A stretch of DNA of 53,794 nt from CAYVWB01 sp964455395 (GTDB lineage Bacteria; Desulfobacterota; Desulfovibrionia; Desulfovibrionales; Desulfovibrionaceae). The position numbers and the translations under genes are program-made. Positions within the stretch are counted from its first letter, which is position 1. Each line of letters opens with the position of its first letter. The notes under the pieces were generated by a model. That model was not told the origin of the DNA, searched no databases, and worked only from the letters and a program-made list of their open reading frames with translations. Positions 34,304 to 42,872 of the stretch are shown piece after piece. The DNA lies in the NCBI GenBank assembly GCA_964455395.1, contig CAYVWB010000024.1:1-53794 (forward strand), read 5' to 3'.

Positions 34304-35422
34304 GTGCGACCACCCGAATCAGACGCCATCCGTTCGGAAGACGATTACTTCCGCTACCTCCACCGCTTCTTCGTCAACGAGCACCCCCGGCTGCGGCTGG
34401 GCCGTGGCGACGACTGCGCCGTGTTCGAGGCCATGGGCCCCTCCTGCGTCACCACGGACCTGTTCCTGGAAGACGTCCACTTCCGCACCCGCTACTTCAC
34501 CGCCGCCGAACTGGGCCACAAGGCCTTGGCCGTGAACCTGAGCGACGTGGCGGGGATGGGCGCCAGGCCGGTGGCGTTCTTTCTGGACCTGATGATCCCG
34601 AGCGACGGCCCCCACGGTCTGGCCACAGCGCCCGCCTTCTGGGACGAGTTCTTCGCGGCGATGGCGGCCCTCGCCGACCGCCACGGCGTGGTGCTCGCCG
34701 GCGGCGACCTGAGCGCCGGGCCCTGCCTTGGCGCGGCCATCACCGTCTGGGGGGAAGAGGCGGACGCCGTGGCGCAGCCCTCCCCGTCGGCAAACGAAGC
34801 GGCGCGCGCCGGCGTCAGGCTGCTCACCCGGGGGCCGACGCGACCCGGGGATGTCCTCTTCGTGGTGGGGCCGCTGGGGTTGGCGCGGGTGGGGCTGACG
34901 CGTCTGGAGCAGGAAGGCCGCGACGCCATCCACCGCTGGCCGGCCGCAACAAGCGCACACCTGACGCCGGAGCCCCACGTGGAGGCGGGCCTCGCCCTGG
35001 CGCGCTTCGCTGCGATGGAGGAAACCGGCCGCCCGTCCGACTGGCGCGCCGTGACCGGCTTGATGGACCTCTCCGACGGCGTGGCCCGCGACCTTCCCAG
35101 GCTCCTCGGCGGACGGGAGCGCAGCATCGGCGCGAGACTCCAGGTCGAACCTTCCTCCCTGCATCCGGAAGTGCTGAAGCACGCCGAAGCCGTGGGCGAA
35201 GACCCCGTCGGGGTGGCGCTCGACGGCGGGGAGGACTACGCTCTCCTCGGCGCGGCGGATCCGACCGTGGCCGAGCGACTGGCGGCGGCGATACCCGGAA
35301 CGCGGCTGCTCGGCGAGGTGACGGACGAACCGGGCTTGACCCTCAATGGAAGGCCTTTTACGGTGCAGGGGTTCGACCACTTGAGCCGGCGGTCCGAACA
35401 CTCCGAACCGGACGACGCGTAG
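34304..35422 (+). CDS. thiL: Thiamine-monophosphate kinase ThiL
   Basis: ThiL phosphorylates thiamine monophosphate to the active diphosphate using ATP. Family marks in this 372-residue protein are LRLGRGDDCAVFE near residue 32, TTDLFLEDVHFR, the AVNLSDVAGMGARPVAF Mg-ATP loop, VLAGGDLSAGP, LMDLSDGVARDLPRLL, and VALDGGEDYALLGA. It starts at GTG 34304 with GCAGG a few nt upstream. It is slightly longer than typical ThiL (about 325-350) because of loops rich in Ala and Pro. It is followed by bioB after 46 bp in the same direction, so cofactor genes are grouped here. Confidence 0.93.
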   Translation: MRPPESDAIRSEDDYFRYLHRFFVNEHPRLRLGRGDDCAVFEAMGPSCVTTDLFLEDVHFRTRYFTAAELGHKALAVNLSDVAGMGARPVAFFLDLMIPSDGPHGLATAPAFWDEFFAAMAALADRHGVVLAGGDLSAGPCLGAAITVWGEEADAVAQPSPSANEAARAGVRLLTRGPTRPGDVLFVVGPLGLARVGLTRLEQEGRDAIHRWPAATSAHLTPEPHVEAGLALARFAAMEETGRPSDWRAVTGLMDLSDGVARDLPRLLGGRERSIGARLQVEPSSLHPEVLKHAEAVGEDPVGVALDGGEDYALLGAADPTVAERLAAAIPGTRLLGEVTDEPGLTLNGRPFTVQGFDHLSRRSEHSEPDDA

Positions 35423-35468
35423 GCGCGGGACCGCCCACCCCCGTGCGACGCCATTCCCACGAGGCGCC

Positions 35469-36551
35469 GTGTCCATAGAATCACTGCTGTACAAAGCCCG
35501 GGTCGCTCAGGCGGACCTGTCGGCCTCCGAAGGGAAGCCGCGCGGTCCCATGCCCTACACCGATGCCGAACTGCGCACGTTGATGGCGCCCTCGCCGGAG
35601 CGACTCGGCGTGTTGCTTGCCGGGGCGCGGCAATTGACGGACGCGGTCTTTGGCCGGAAGCGGGGCCTCTGCGCCATCGTCAACGCCCGCAGCGGTCGTT
35701 GCGCCGAGGACTGCGCATTCTGCGCGCAGTCCGCCCACCACGCGGTCTCCGGGGGCGTTCCCGAGCACGATTTCATAACGCCGGAAAAAACCGCGCAGGC
35801 CGCACGGGAAGCAGTCGCCGAAGGCGCCGTGCGCTTCGGCGTGGTGGCCAGCGGGCTCACCCAGACCGGCGCCGAGCTCGACGCATTGGAAGCTTGCGTG
35901 CGCGCCGCCGTCCAAGCCACAGCCGGCGAGGCCCTGGTGGATGTCTCCGCAGGATGCTTCGACGAAGCCGCCTGCCGCCGTCTGCTGCAAGCCGGCGCGT
36001 CCGGGTTCCATCATAATCTGGAGACGGGCCGCGCCTTTTTCCCCACCATCTGCACCACCCACGACTACGAAGAGGACGTGGCGGCGGTGCGCGCCGCCAA
36101 GCGCGCCGGGGCGTACTGCTGCAGCGGCGGCGTCTTCGGGCTGGGCGAAAGCTGGGAGGACCGGCTGGAGTTGGCGCAGACCCTGGCCGAGCTGGGCGTG
36201 GATTCCGTGCCCATCAATTTTCTGATGCCCGTCGCAGGCACGCCCTTGGGGGATCGGCCAATGCTCACCCCGAACGAGGCGCTTGCCGTGGTGGCCCTGT
36301 TCCGCTTCATGCTGCCTTGGGCGCATGTGCGGGTGGCCGGCGGCCGACACGCCATCTTCCCGGACGCGTCCCGCCGCGAGCTCTTCCAGGCCGGCGCCAG
36401 CGGCGTCATGGTGGGGGATTACCTCACCCGCAGCGGCGCGCCGGCCGCGCAGGACAGGGAAGACCTCGCCGCCTTGGGGCTTGCGCCGGAAGGTGCGCCG
36501 GGCCTTGCGGCTGAACCGTCCGTTCAACCACAACCAAGCGAGACGTCATGA
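35469..36551 (+). CDS. bioB: Biotin synthase BioB
   Basis: BioB inserts sulfur into dethiobiotin to make biotin. The 360-residue protein has the radical SAM motif CAEDCAFCAQS (Cys78, Cys82, Cys85), the expected VDVSAGCFDEAA and HHNLETGRAFFPTICTTHDY regions, YCCSGGVFGLGES near the [2Fe-2S] site, and VPINFLMPVAGTPL. It starts at GTG 35469 with GAGG a few nt upstream. Its stop overlaps the bioY start by 4 bp (ATGA). No other biotin synthesis genes (bioA, bioD, bioF) are in the window. The pairing with a biotin transporter suggests the cell can both make and take up biotin. Confidence 0.95.
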   Translation: MSIESLLYKARVAQADLSASEGKPRGPMPYTDAELRTLMAPSPERLGVLLAGARQLTDAVFGRKRGLCAIVNARSGRCAEDCAFCAQSAHHAVSGGVPEHDFITPEKTAQAAREAVAEGAVRFGVVASGLTQTGAELDALEACVRAAVQATAGEALVDVSAGCFDEAACRRLLQAGASGFHHNLETGRAFFPTICTTHDYEEDVAAVRAAKRAGAYCCSGGVFGLGESWEDRLELAQTLAELGVDSVPINFLMPVAGTPLGDRPMLTPNEALAVVALFRFMLPWAHVRVAGGRHAIFPDASRRELFQAGASGVMVGDYLTRSGAPAAQDREDLAALGLAPEGAPGLAAEPSVQPQPSETS

Positions 36552-37126
36552 GCCCCGAAGCCTTGCGGCGTCAGGTCTGGACGGCCCTGCTGGCCGCGCT
36601 CATCGCAGTGGGCGCCTACCTCCATTTCCCCATCGGGGCTGCTCCGTTTTCCATGCAACCGTTCTTCATCCTGCTGGCCGGGCTGATCCTCGGGCCGTGG
36701 CAAGGAGCTGTCTGCATGGGACTCTACTTGGCTGCCGGGTTTATCGGGTTGCCGGTGTACGCAGGCGGTGGCAGCGGCCTTGCGCATTTGCTGGGGCCCA
36801 CTGGGGGGTACTTGGCGGGATTTTTGGGCACAGCTGCACTGGCTGGCGTCGCCACCATGGGCCGAGGGGCGCGCCTGGGGTGGGGCCGCGGGCTGCTCTG
36901 GACGATTCTGGCCATAATCCCGGCGTACGTGCTGGGCGTGATCCGTCTGAAATTCGTCTTGGACATGGGCTGGGAGAAGGCCTTCGCTGTGGGCGCCGCG
37001 CCGTTCATTCTGTTCGATCTGGTGAAATGCGCGCTGGCCGTGGCGGTCTACAATATCCTGCAGCGGCGTGGGGTGTTGCCGCCCGCGCCCTCGCGAAACG
37101 CCGACACGGACGACATGGGGGCGTGA
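36548..37126 (+). CDS. bioY: Biotin transporter S-component BioY
   Basis: BioY is the membrane S-component that binds biotin, alone or with an energy-coupling factor module. The 192-residue protein has about six hydrophobic segments and the family stretches FPIGAAPFSMQPFFILLAGL, GLYLAAGFIGLPVYAGG and GPTGGYLAGFLGTA. The ATG overlaps the bioB stop, and its own stop TGA shares its last base with the next ATG (TGATG), so translation of bioB-bioY-trmO is coupled. No ecfA or ecfT genes are nearby; they may be elsewhere, or BioY may act alone. Confidence 0.94.
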   Translation: MSPEALRRQVWTALLAALIAVGAYLHFPIGAAPFSMQPFFILLAGLILGPWQGAVCMGLYLAAGFIGLPVYAGGGSGLAHLLGPTGGYLAGFLGTAALAGVATMGRGARLGWGRGLLWTILAIIPAYVLGVIRLKFVLDMGWEKAFAVGAAPFILFDLVKCALAVAVYNILQRRGVLPPAPSRNADTDDMGA

Positions 37127-37542
37127 TGGACCTGACACTGCGCGTCGTGGGCTGGGTGGAGTCCCCCTTGCGTGACAAAGACACGGCGCCCAAGATGGAG
37201 GACGAGGACGCGCCGCGCGCCATCATCCGCCTGGACCCCGCATGCCTGGACGCTCTGGATGGCCTTGAGGCGGGGCAGCGCGTGGAGCTGTTCACATGGC
37301 TCCATCTGGCGGACCGCGACTGCCTGCAGGTCCATCCTCGCGGCGATGTCTCCCGACCCAGGCGCGGCGTCTTCGCCACCCGCTCGCCGGACCGACCCAA
37401 CCCCGTCGGCGTGCACGTGGTCACACTGATGAACATGGACTTGGACGCCGCCCGCCCGACCCTCACGGTGGACGCTCTGGAGGCCCTGGACGGCACACCT
37501 GTCATCGACATCAAACCCTTGCGCGGCGGAGGTCGTTCGTGA
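37126..37542 (+). CDS. TrmO-family (YaeB/TsaA) tRNA methyltransferase-like protein
   Basis: This 138-residue protein is a member of the TrmO/YaeB (TsaA) fold, which in E. coli methylates N6-threonylcarbamoyl-A37 in tRNA using SAM. Family marks are VVGWVESPLRDKDTAPKMED, RRGVFATRSPDRPNPVGVHV and LEALDGTPVIDIKPL. It lacks the C-terminal extension of E. coli TrmO, so it corresponds to the minimal domain; some minimal members are found beside molybdenum or tungsten enzymes and may have another substrate. It overlaps bioY by one base and the AOR gene by 4 bp (GTGA). Confidence 0.87.
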   Translation: MDLTLRVVGWVESPLRDKDTAPKMEDEDAPRAIIRLDPACLDALDGLEAGQRVELFTWLHLADRDCLQVHPRGDVSRPRRGVFATRSPDRPNPVGVHVVTLMNMDLDAARPTLTVDALEALDGTPVIDIKPLRGGGRS

Positions 37543-39386
37543 GCGCCGGGCTCTCGCAGATCCTGCTTCATGTCGACCTGACCACCGGCGTCAGCGAACG
37601 GCGAACGCCGCCTCCGGAAGCCGCCGGCTTGCTGGGGGGTCGTGGCCTCGCGGCCACGCTCGTCCGCCCCGTTCTCTCTCGTTCCTGGGATGACCCGGCG
37701 CAGCCCTTTTGCCTCATCGCCGGCCTGCTTGCCGGCGCCGGCGCTCCCATGGCCGGCCACGCCGTCATCGCCGCCAAGAGCCCCCTCACCGGGCTCTGCA
37801 TGGACGCCGCCGCCGGGGGCGCGCTCGGCGCAGCCTTGCGTCGCGGCGGGTACATGGGGTTGATTCTGTCCGGCGCCAGCGAGGAACCCGTGGGGCTCGT
37901 CGTCGATGAGCAAGGCGCCGCCCTCTTCGACGCGGACGAGCTCGTCGGCCGCAATACCACGGCGGTGCTCGCCGAGCTCGCCGAAACACTGGAGCCATGC
38001 CCCGAGGGAGCTACCGAATCCGTGCTCGTGACAGGACCGGCGGCGGAGAAGCGGGGCCCCCTCTCGACCCTCATCGTGGACGGCCGGCCCGTGGGACGCG
38101 GCGGCCTGGGCGCGAGCTTGGCTGCCAAGGGCGTGCAATGCCTCGTCGTGCGCGGCAGCGGGACGACGCCCATTGCGAACCCCTTGGCGTTCGAAGGGGC
38201 TTGCGCCTCTCTGCGACGGCTGATGATGGCTTCGCCCTTCTTGACAGGGCGGTGCGGCTTGGCGTCCTACGGGGACCTCGCGCTCTTTGATCTGACGCGC
38301 AGCAGGCGTATGGCGCCTACGGCAAACTTTCGGCGCACGTACTTCGACCCTGCGGAAGATCGATGTGGCGCCGATAGGGACAATCCCGTGGAGGCATGCG
38401 CCGAGGGGCTAGGACCGAGCCTTGCCGCGCCTGTCTTCCACGCGCGTTTCCGGGGAGAGCCCGCAGGTTGCCCGGACTGTCCCGCCCAGTGCGCCCGCCG
38501 CGCCGGCGGGCCCATGGAAGAGAGTGGCTCCCTCCGTCTGCCTGACGCCGAAAGCCTCTCGCACTGGACAGCGCTGCTCGAAAATGACGAAGCGGAACTC
38601 GCTGTGCGAGGATACCGACGTTGTATCGATCTTGGACTTGACCCCCTTTCCACTGCCTCGGCGTTGGCGGTCCGTTCGGAGGTCCTCGGGCGTTTCGTCT
38701 GCGGCCGGGAGGCTTTGCGCCTTCTTGAGGACCTGGCGGACCGTCGCATGGAGGGGGACGGGCTCTCCCTGGGGGCCCTCGCCTACGCCCGCTCCGTGGG
38801 TCGACCGGAAGCCGCCATGGCCGTGAAAGGGTTGGAGCTTTCCGCCTTCGATCCCCGCGGCGCGTATGGCATGGCGCTGGGGATGGCCGTGGCCACCCGC
38901 GGCGGCTGCTGGCGCAGGGCCTTTGCGCTGGGCCATGAGGTGCTGCGCAAGCCTGTGGCCACGGAGCGCTTCGAGTTCGCCATGAAGGCGCGGATCATCA
39001 AATATTCCGAGGACGCCATCGCCGCGCTGGAGGCGCTCGGCGTGTGCGTCCATGCGCAGGCGGCGGCTGGCGTCGAGGAGTACGCCAGTGTCCTCGCCGC
39101 TGTGACAGGCGACGCCGTGGACGGCGCGGATCTGCTTAAGGCCGGCGCGCGTACACTCTACCTGGAGCGCATTCTCCTGCGTGAAGCAGGGTGCGGTCCC
39201 GAACAGGACGACCTTCCGGGACGCTTCTACACGGAAGCCGGCAGCGGCGCCGTCATGCAGCCGGTCCCGCCCCTGAATCGCTCGGCGTTTATGGAAGCAC
39301 GGGCCGCGTATTACAAGGTGCGGGGGCTGGACGCCGGCGGCGGCCCCTTGCCAGCCGTGGCTGCGCAGCTGAGCTTGGAATGCTGA
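37539..39386 (+). CDS. Aldehyde ferredoxin oxidoreductase-family protein (tungsten/molybdenum pterin enzyme)
   Basis: AOR enzymes oxidise aldehydes to acids with ferredoxin, using a tungsten bis-pterin and a [4Fe-4S] cluster. This 615-residue protein begins at GTG 37539 with GGAGG upstream and shows AGLLGGRGLAATL, GHAVIAAKSPLTG, and cluster ligands in CPDCPAQC (Cys311, Cys314, Cys318) with a likely fourth, Cys503 in ALGVCVHAQ. The pterin-binding DxxGLD pattern appears as CIDLGLDPLS, and the final part has LPGRFYTEAGSG as in the family. It overlaps the TrmO-like gene by 4 bp. The substrate is unknown; the class II aldolase gene directly downstream suggests an aldehyde or ketose pathway. Confidence 0.91.
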   Translation: MSAGLSQILLHVDLTTGVSERRTPPPEAAGLLGGRGLAATLVRPVLSRSWDDPAQPFCLIAGLLAGAGAPMAGHAVIAAKSPLTGLCMDAAAGGALGAALRRGGYMGLILSGASEEPVGLVVDEQGAALFDADELVGRNTTAVLAELAETLEPCPEGATESVLVTGPAAEKRGPLSTLIVDGRPVGRGGLGASLAAKGVQCLVVRGSGTTPIANPLAFEGACASLRRLMMASPFLTGRCGLASYGDLALFDLTRSRRMAPTANFRRTYFDPAEDRCGADRDNPVEACAEGLGPSLAAPVFHARFRGEPAGCPDCPAQCARRAGGPMEESGSLRLPDAESLSHWTALLENDEAELAVRGYRRCIDLGLDPLSTASALAVRSEVLGRFVCGREALRLLEDLADRRMEGDGLSLGALAYARSVGRPEAAMAVKGLELSAFDPRGAYGMALGMAVATRGGCWRRAFALGHEVLRKPVATERFEFAMKARIIKYSEDAIAALEALGVCVHAQAAAGVEEYASVLAAVTGDAVDGADLLKAGARTLYLERILLREAGCGPEQDDLPGRFYTEAGSGAVMQPVPPLNRSAFMEARAAYYKVRGLDAGGGPLPAVAAQLSLEC

Positions 39387-39412
39387 GTCAATACCGTCAG
39401 GGTGTCGATATC

Positions 39413-40780
39413 ATGAAATCGTTGCTAGATCGATATGTCAACGCCTTCAAGGCTTTTGACGAAGCCACGGGGCGCCGCCTCGAGGGGGATTGGCACGACC
39501 CGGAAGATGCGCCTTTGGCGGCCGGCCTGGACGCTGCGCTCGTTTGGAGCCGCGAGTCCGTCCATCAAGTCAGGCTGGAGCCGCTTTTCGAAGCGCTCCC
39601 CATCAACTCCCTTGTCTGGAGGCGGCCTGTCGGCCCCTTTGCGGCGGCGGTTGCCTACGAAGCGCAGCGAGCCTTGGATATTGGGGTGAATTCCGATACG
39701 AAATCGATATGCATCACCCCCCGGGATAGCGAAACCCGTACTTTTCTCCATGATATCCCGGTGGTTCCTGTCGGGGACGTCGATGCGTTGGCGGCTGCAT
39801 TGCGGCGCCGCAAGGGCGTGGTGGAGTGGGACGATGTCCGAGGCCCCGCGCTCGTGGCCGTGGGATCGGTCAGCCCTGCGCAGGGGTATGTCACCATCAG
39901 CTCCATGGCGTTTGCATGTTTCGTGATGTTTTTCGGGCGGGCGTTGCCGCTGCGTCGCCGGCAGGCGGCGTTGGTGACGGATGCGGCGGAGGCTTCGGCC
40001 GAGGACGCCGCTGCGGTGGCGCGGCGTCTGGGGGACGCGTGTTACGCCGAGGCCTTCGCTGCGGCGAGCGCCCGATTGCGCTTCATGGATTCAGTCTCGC
40101 CGCCGCTCGCGGCCGGGCCCTTCGATGAGGAGGAGACAGCCTGTGCGGCCATGGATGAAGCCGGACGGGCGGTGGTGGCGCGGGGGCTCGTGGACTCCGT
40201 CTTCGGGAACATTTCCTATCGCGTGGGCCGCACCATGCATATCAGCCAGACGGGCGCCCCCTTGGACGAACTGCCCGGAGCCATCGATCCTGTGGACCTC
40301 GACGGCCGAACCTGCGCCGGCATGACAGCTTCCAGCGAATGCTCGGCCCACGCGGCGGCCTTGGAGGAGGACGCCGCCGGCGAGTCCGCGCCCATGCGCG
40401 CGGTCTTGCACGGCCATCCGCGATTTGCCGTGACGCTCTCGCTGGACTGTGCGCATGGCGATGCCGACGATTGCAGCGGGAATGGCGATGGTGACGCAAG
40501 CGAGCGGTGCGCCTTGCGCGACCGCTGTCACGTGGCGTGTCCGCGCCAACGGGAAGTGGGCGGCGTCCCCGTGGTGACCGGGGAAGTGGGCGTGGGGCCG
40601 ACGGGGCTGTCGACGACGCTGCCTCCGGCGTTGCGCCGTCATGGCGCAGCCGTGGTCTTGGGTCATGGCGTGTTCACCTTGGGCCGCGAGGACTTCCGCG
40701 ACGCCTTCGCCTGCCTTGAAGCGGTGGAACGCGCCGCTCGCGTCGAGTACTTCACGCGCTTGGGCCTGCAGCCGCGCTAG
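39413..40780 (+). CDS. Class II aldolase/adducin-domain protein with N-terminal extension
   Basis: The C-terminal roughly 215 residues form a class II aldolase fold: VFGNISYRVGRTMHISQTGA, LDGRTCAGMTASSECSAHAAA, metal-site LHGHPRFAVTL (about residue 335) and VVLGHGVFTLGRED. Zinc-dependent members split or epimerise sugar phosphates. The first roughly 230 residues are not aldolase; they contain DIPVVPVGDVDALAAALRRR and a hydrophobic stretch, and I do not recognise them. An insert around residues 344-375 is Cys-rich (five Cys and two His), which is unusual for the family. The ATG at 39413 has AGGGTG 8 nt upstream; an alternative ATG at 39380 would overlap the AOR stop. Confidence 0.82.
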   Translation: MKSLLDRYVNAFKAFDEATGRRLEGDWHDPEDAPLAAGLDAALVWSRESVHQVRLEPLFEALPINSLVWRRPVGPFAAAVAYEAQRALDIGVNSDTKSICITPRDSETRTFLHDIPVVPVGDVDALAAALRRRKGVVEWDDVRGPALVAVGSVSPAQGYVTISSMAFACFVMFFGRALPLRRRQAALVTDAAEASAEDAAAVARRLGDACYAEAFAAASARLRFMDSVSPPLAAGPFDEEETACAAMDEAGRAVVARGLVDSVFGNISYRVGRTMHISQTGAPLDELPGAIDPVDLDGRTCAGMTASSECSAHAAALEEDAAGESAPMRAVLHGHPRFAVTLSLDCAHGDADDCSGNGDGDASERCALRDRCHVACPRQREVGGVPVVTGEVGVGPTGLSTTLPPALRRHGAAVVLGHGVFTLGREDFRDAFACLEAVERAARVEYFTRLGLQPR

Positions 40781-40925
40781 CATGTGCGAGGCATGGAGGG
40801 GCGTCTGTCGGCAGTGTCATCCGTCCACAGGGAATATTCGGAAGACGCCCGGCAGGTGGCTGCGATGCGGGGCCAAGGGCGGGAGCCCCATTGCCGAAAA
40901 GCCGCCCCTGTAGCATGGTGGTCGC

Positions 40926-41444
40926 ATGAACGCGGAAGAGTTCCGACGCCCCGGCGGCTCGCCGGGCGCCAAAGGCGCACGGCGGCGCGTCAAGCTCCGG
41001 GGGCCTGTCCTGGTGCGCGCCTCGTCAGGTCGCCGCCGCATGGTCTACGTGGCGCCAATGGCCTTGGCGCTGGCGGTGGGCGTGGCCTTCATACCGCTGC
41101 GCAGCGCGTTGCTGGAAGCGCAGCAGCTGGTGGAGACGAACCCCCAGGCCGCGCGTCAACTCGTTTTTCAGATCACCTTGTGGACGGCGGCGGCCGTGGC
41201 GGCGGTGGTCGCGCCGTTGGCCTGTTATTGTCTGTGGTTGGCGAATCGCGTCTGGAAGAACGAGCAGTACCCGCCGCCGGGCGCGAAGCTCTTCTGGGAC
41301 GCCTATTACCTCAAGGGGGCCGCAGCGCGTTCACGTGGCGTCATGCTGTACGTGATGGGGGTGGGGTTGCTGTTGTTGCTCAACGCGCTCTGGTTTCTCA
41401 ACGACGTCTTCCTTTACGCCGTCTTCACCATACAGCTCGGTTAA
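40926..41444 (+). CDS. Hypothetical membrane protein, 172 residues
   Basis: I do not recognise a family. A basic N-terminal region of about 38 residues is followed by three hydrophobic segments: YVAPMALALAVGVAFIPL, ITLWTAAAVAAVVAPLACYC and LYVMGVGLLLLLNALWFL. The segment between the second and third holds NEQYPPPGAKLFWDAYYLKG. It lies 13 bp upstream of the DUF362 ferredoxin gene and is probably co-transcribed with it. The start codon has no strong ribosome site. Confidence 0.7.
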   Translation: MNAEEFRRPGGSPGAKGARRRVKLRGPVLVRASSGRRRMVYVAPMALALAVGVAFIPLRSALLEAQQLVETNPQAARQLVFQITLWTAAAVAAVVAPLACYCLWLANRVWKNEQYPPPGAKLFWDAYYLKGAAARSRGVMLYVMGVGLLLLLNALWFLNDVFLYAVFTIQLG

Positions 41445-41457
41445 CGCAGGAGGCATC

Positions 41458-42621
41458 ATGTCGACGCAAGGGAAAAGCGCAGTCTACTTCGCGAACCTGC
41501 GGGCCCGCGGCGTGCGCGAGAACAAAGCGACCAAGGTGCGGCGGCTCGCCGAGGCCGCCGGGATCCATCGAGTCGCCGGGACGAACGACCTTGCCGCGGT
41601 GAAGCTGCACTTCGGGGAGCCGGGCAACGATTGTTTCCTCTCCCCGGTGCTGGCGCGCGTGGTGGCGGAAATGCTTCAGGAACGCGGCGCCAAGCCCTTC
41701 TTCACGGATACGAACACCCTCTACGCCGGATCGCGGCACAACGCCGTGGACCACGCCATGGCCGCCGTGCGGCACGGGTACACCGTGGCCACCGTGGGCG
41801 CGCCGGTGATCATCGCAGACGGACTGCGGGGGGAGAACGTGGTGGAACGACCCCTGGAGGGCGGCCGGCGCTTCACGACCGTGAAGCTTGCCGGGAGCAT
41901 TGTCGCAGCGGACGCCATGGTGGTGCTCTCCCACTTCAAGGGCCATGAACTGGCCGGCTTCGGCGGCGCCATCAAGAATCTCGCCATGGGGTGTTGTCCC
42001 GGCGCAGGCAAGCGCGAACAGCACACGCCGCGGTTCGAGGTGGAAGCCGAAAAATGCATCCGCTGCGGGGAGTGCGTGGCCGTCTGTCCCGTGGAGGCGG
42101 CGACGTTCCCTGATCCGGAAAGCCCCGCCGTCATCGACAAGGCGGTGTGTATCGGCTGCGGCGAGTGCTACGCCGTCTGTCCCGAACGGGCCGTGCAGCT
42201 GGACATGGAGACGGAGCTGCCACCTTTCATGGAGCGGATGACGGAGTATGCCCTGGGCGCAGCGCAATGTCTGGCCGGACGCGTGAGCTACATGAACTTT
42301 CTGCTGAACATCACGCCGGACTGCGACTGCCTGCCCTGGAGCGACGCCCCCATCGCGCCGGACATCGGCATCCTCGCCTCCATGGACCCCGTGGCCCTGG
42401 ACCAGGCGAGTCTCGATCTTGTCAATGCGCAACAAGGCCTCGCCACAAGTCGCCTGGAATGCGGCCTCGCCTGCGGCGAACACAAGTTCGAAGGCCTGCG
42501 CCAAGGCCGCTACTATGGCGACATCCAGCTCAGCTATGGTGAAGCCCTGGGGCTTGGCCGCCGGGAGTACGAGCTCATCGCCATCGATGCGGAGGAGGAC
42601 GCCGCGGCCTCGGCGTCGTGA
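41458..42621 (+). CDS. DUF362 domain protein with two ferredoxin-type [4Fe-4S] clusters
   Basis: This 387-residue protein combines a DUF362 domain with a central 2[4Fe-4S] ferredoxin insert. DUF362 stretches are AAVKLHFGEPGNDCFLSP, TDTNTLYAGSRHNAVDH and VVLSHFKGHELAGFGGAIKN followed by LAMGCCPGAGK. The clusters are bound by CIRCGECVAVCPVEA and CIGCGECYAVCPERA (each CX2CX2CX3CP). The end shows LASMDPVALDQASLDLVN, also typical. The start has AGGAGG 4 nt upstream. Such proteins are common in anaerobes and likely take part in electron transfer; the partner is not known. Confidence 0.9.
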   Translation: MSTQGKSAVYFANLRARGVRENKATKVRRLAEAAGIHRVAGTNDLAAVKLHFGEPGNDCFLSPVLARVVAEMLQERGAKPFFTDTNTLYAGSRHNAVDHAMAAVRHGYTVATVGAPVIIADGLRGENVVERPLEGGRRFTTVKLAGSIVAADAMVVLSHFKGHELAGFGGAIKNLAMGCCPGAGKREQHTPRFEVEAEKCIRCGECVAVCPVEAATFPDPESPAVIDKAVCIGCGECYAVCPERAVQLDMETELPPFMERMTEYALGAAQCLAGRVSYMNFLLNITPDCDCLPWSDAPIAPDIGILASMDPVALDQASLDLVNAQQGLATSRLECGLACGEHKFEGLRQGRYYGDIQLSYGEALGLGRREYELIAIDAEEDAAASAS

Positions 42622-42872
42622 GCAGCATGGGGGCGGTTGGCCCCCGGCGCGTCCTGGCGGCGCTTGTGGCTTTCGGCGACATCCACGGCTTCCCGTCGGC
42701 CTGGTTGCGGTGCCGGGGCGTCGTCAGGTCTTGCCACTCGGCGAATCCGGTTCTATGAAGGCAAGTGACGCCGCCGTGTCACTCAGGGGCGCGCACCGCC
42801 CCGCCGCGTCGAGAGGCTGCCATCCGGGACTCGGCCGTCGTCGCCCAACCGTATGTCCGGATCTGTCGCACC

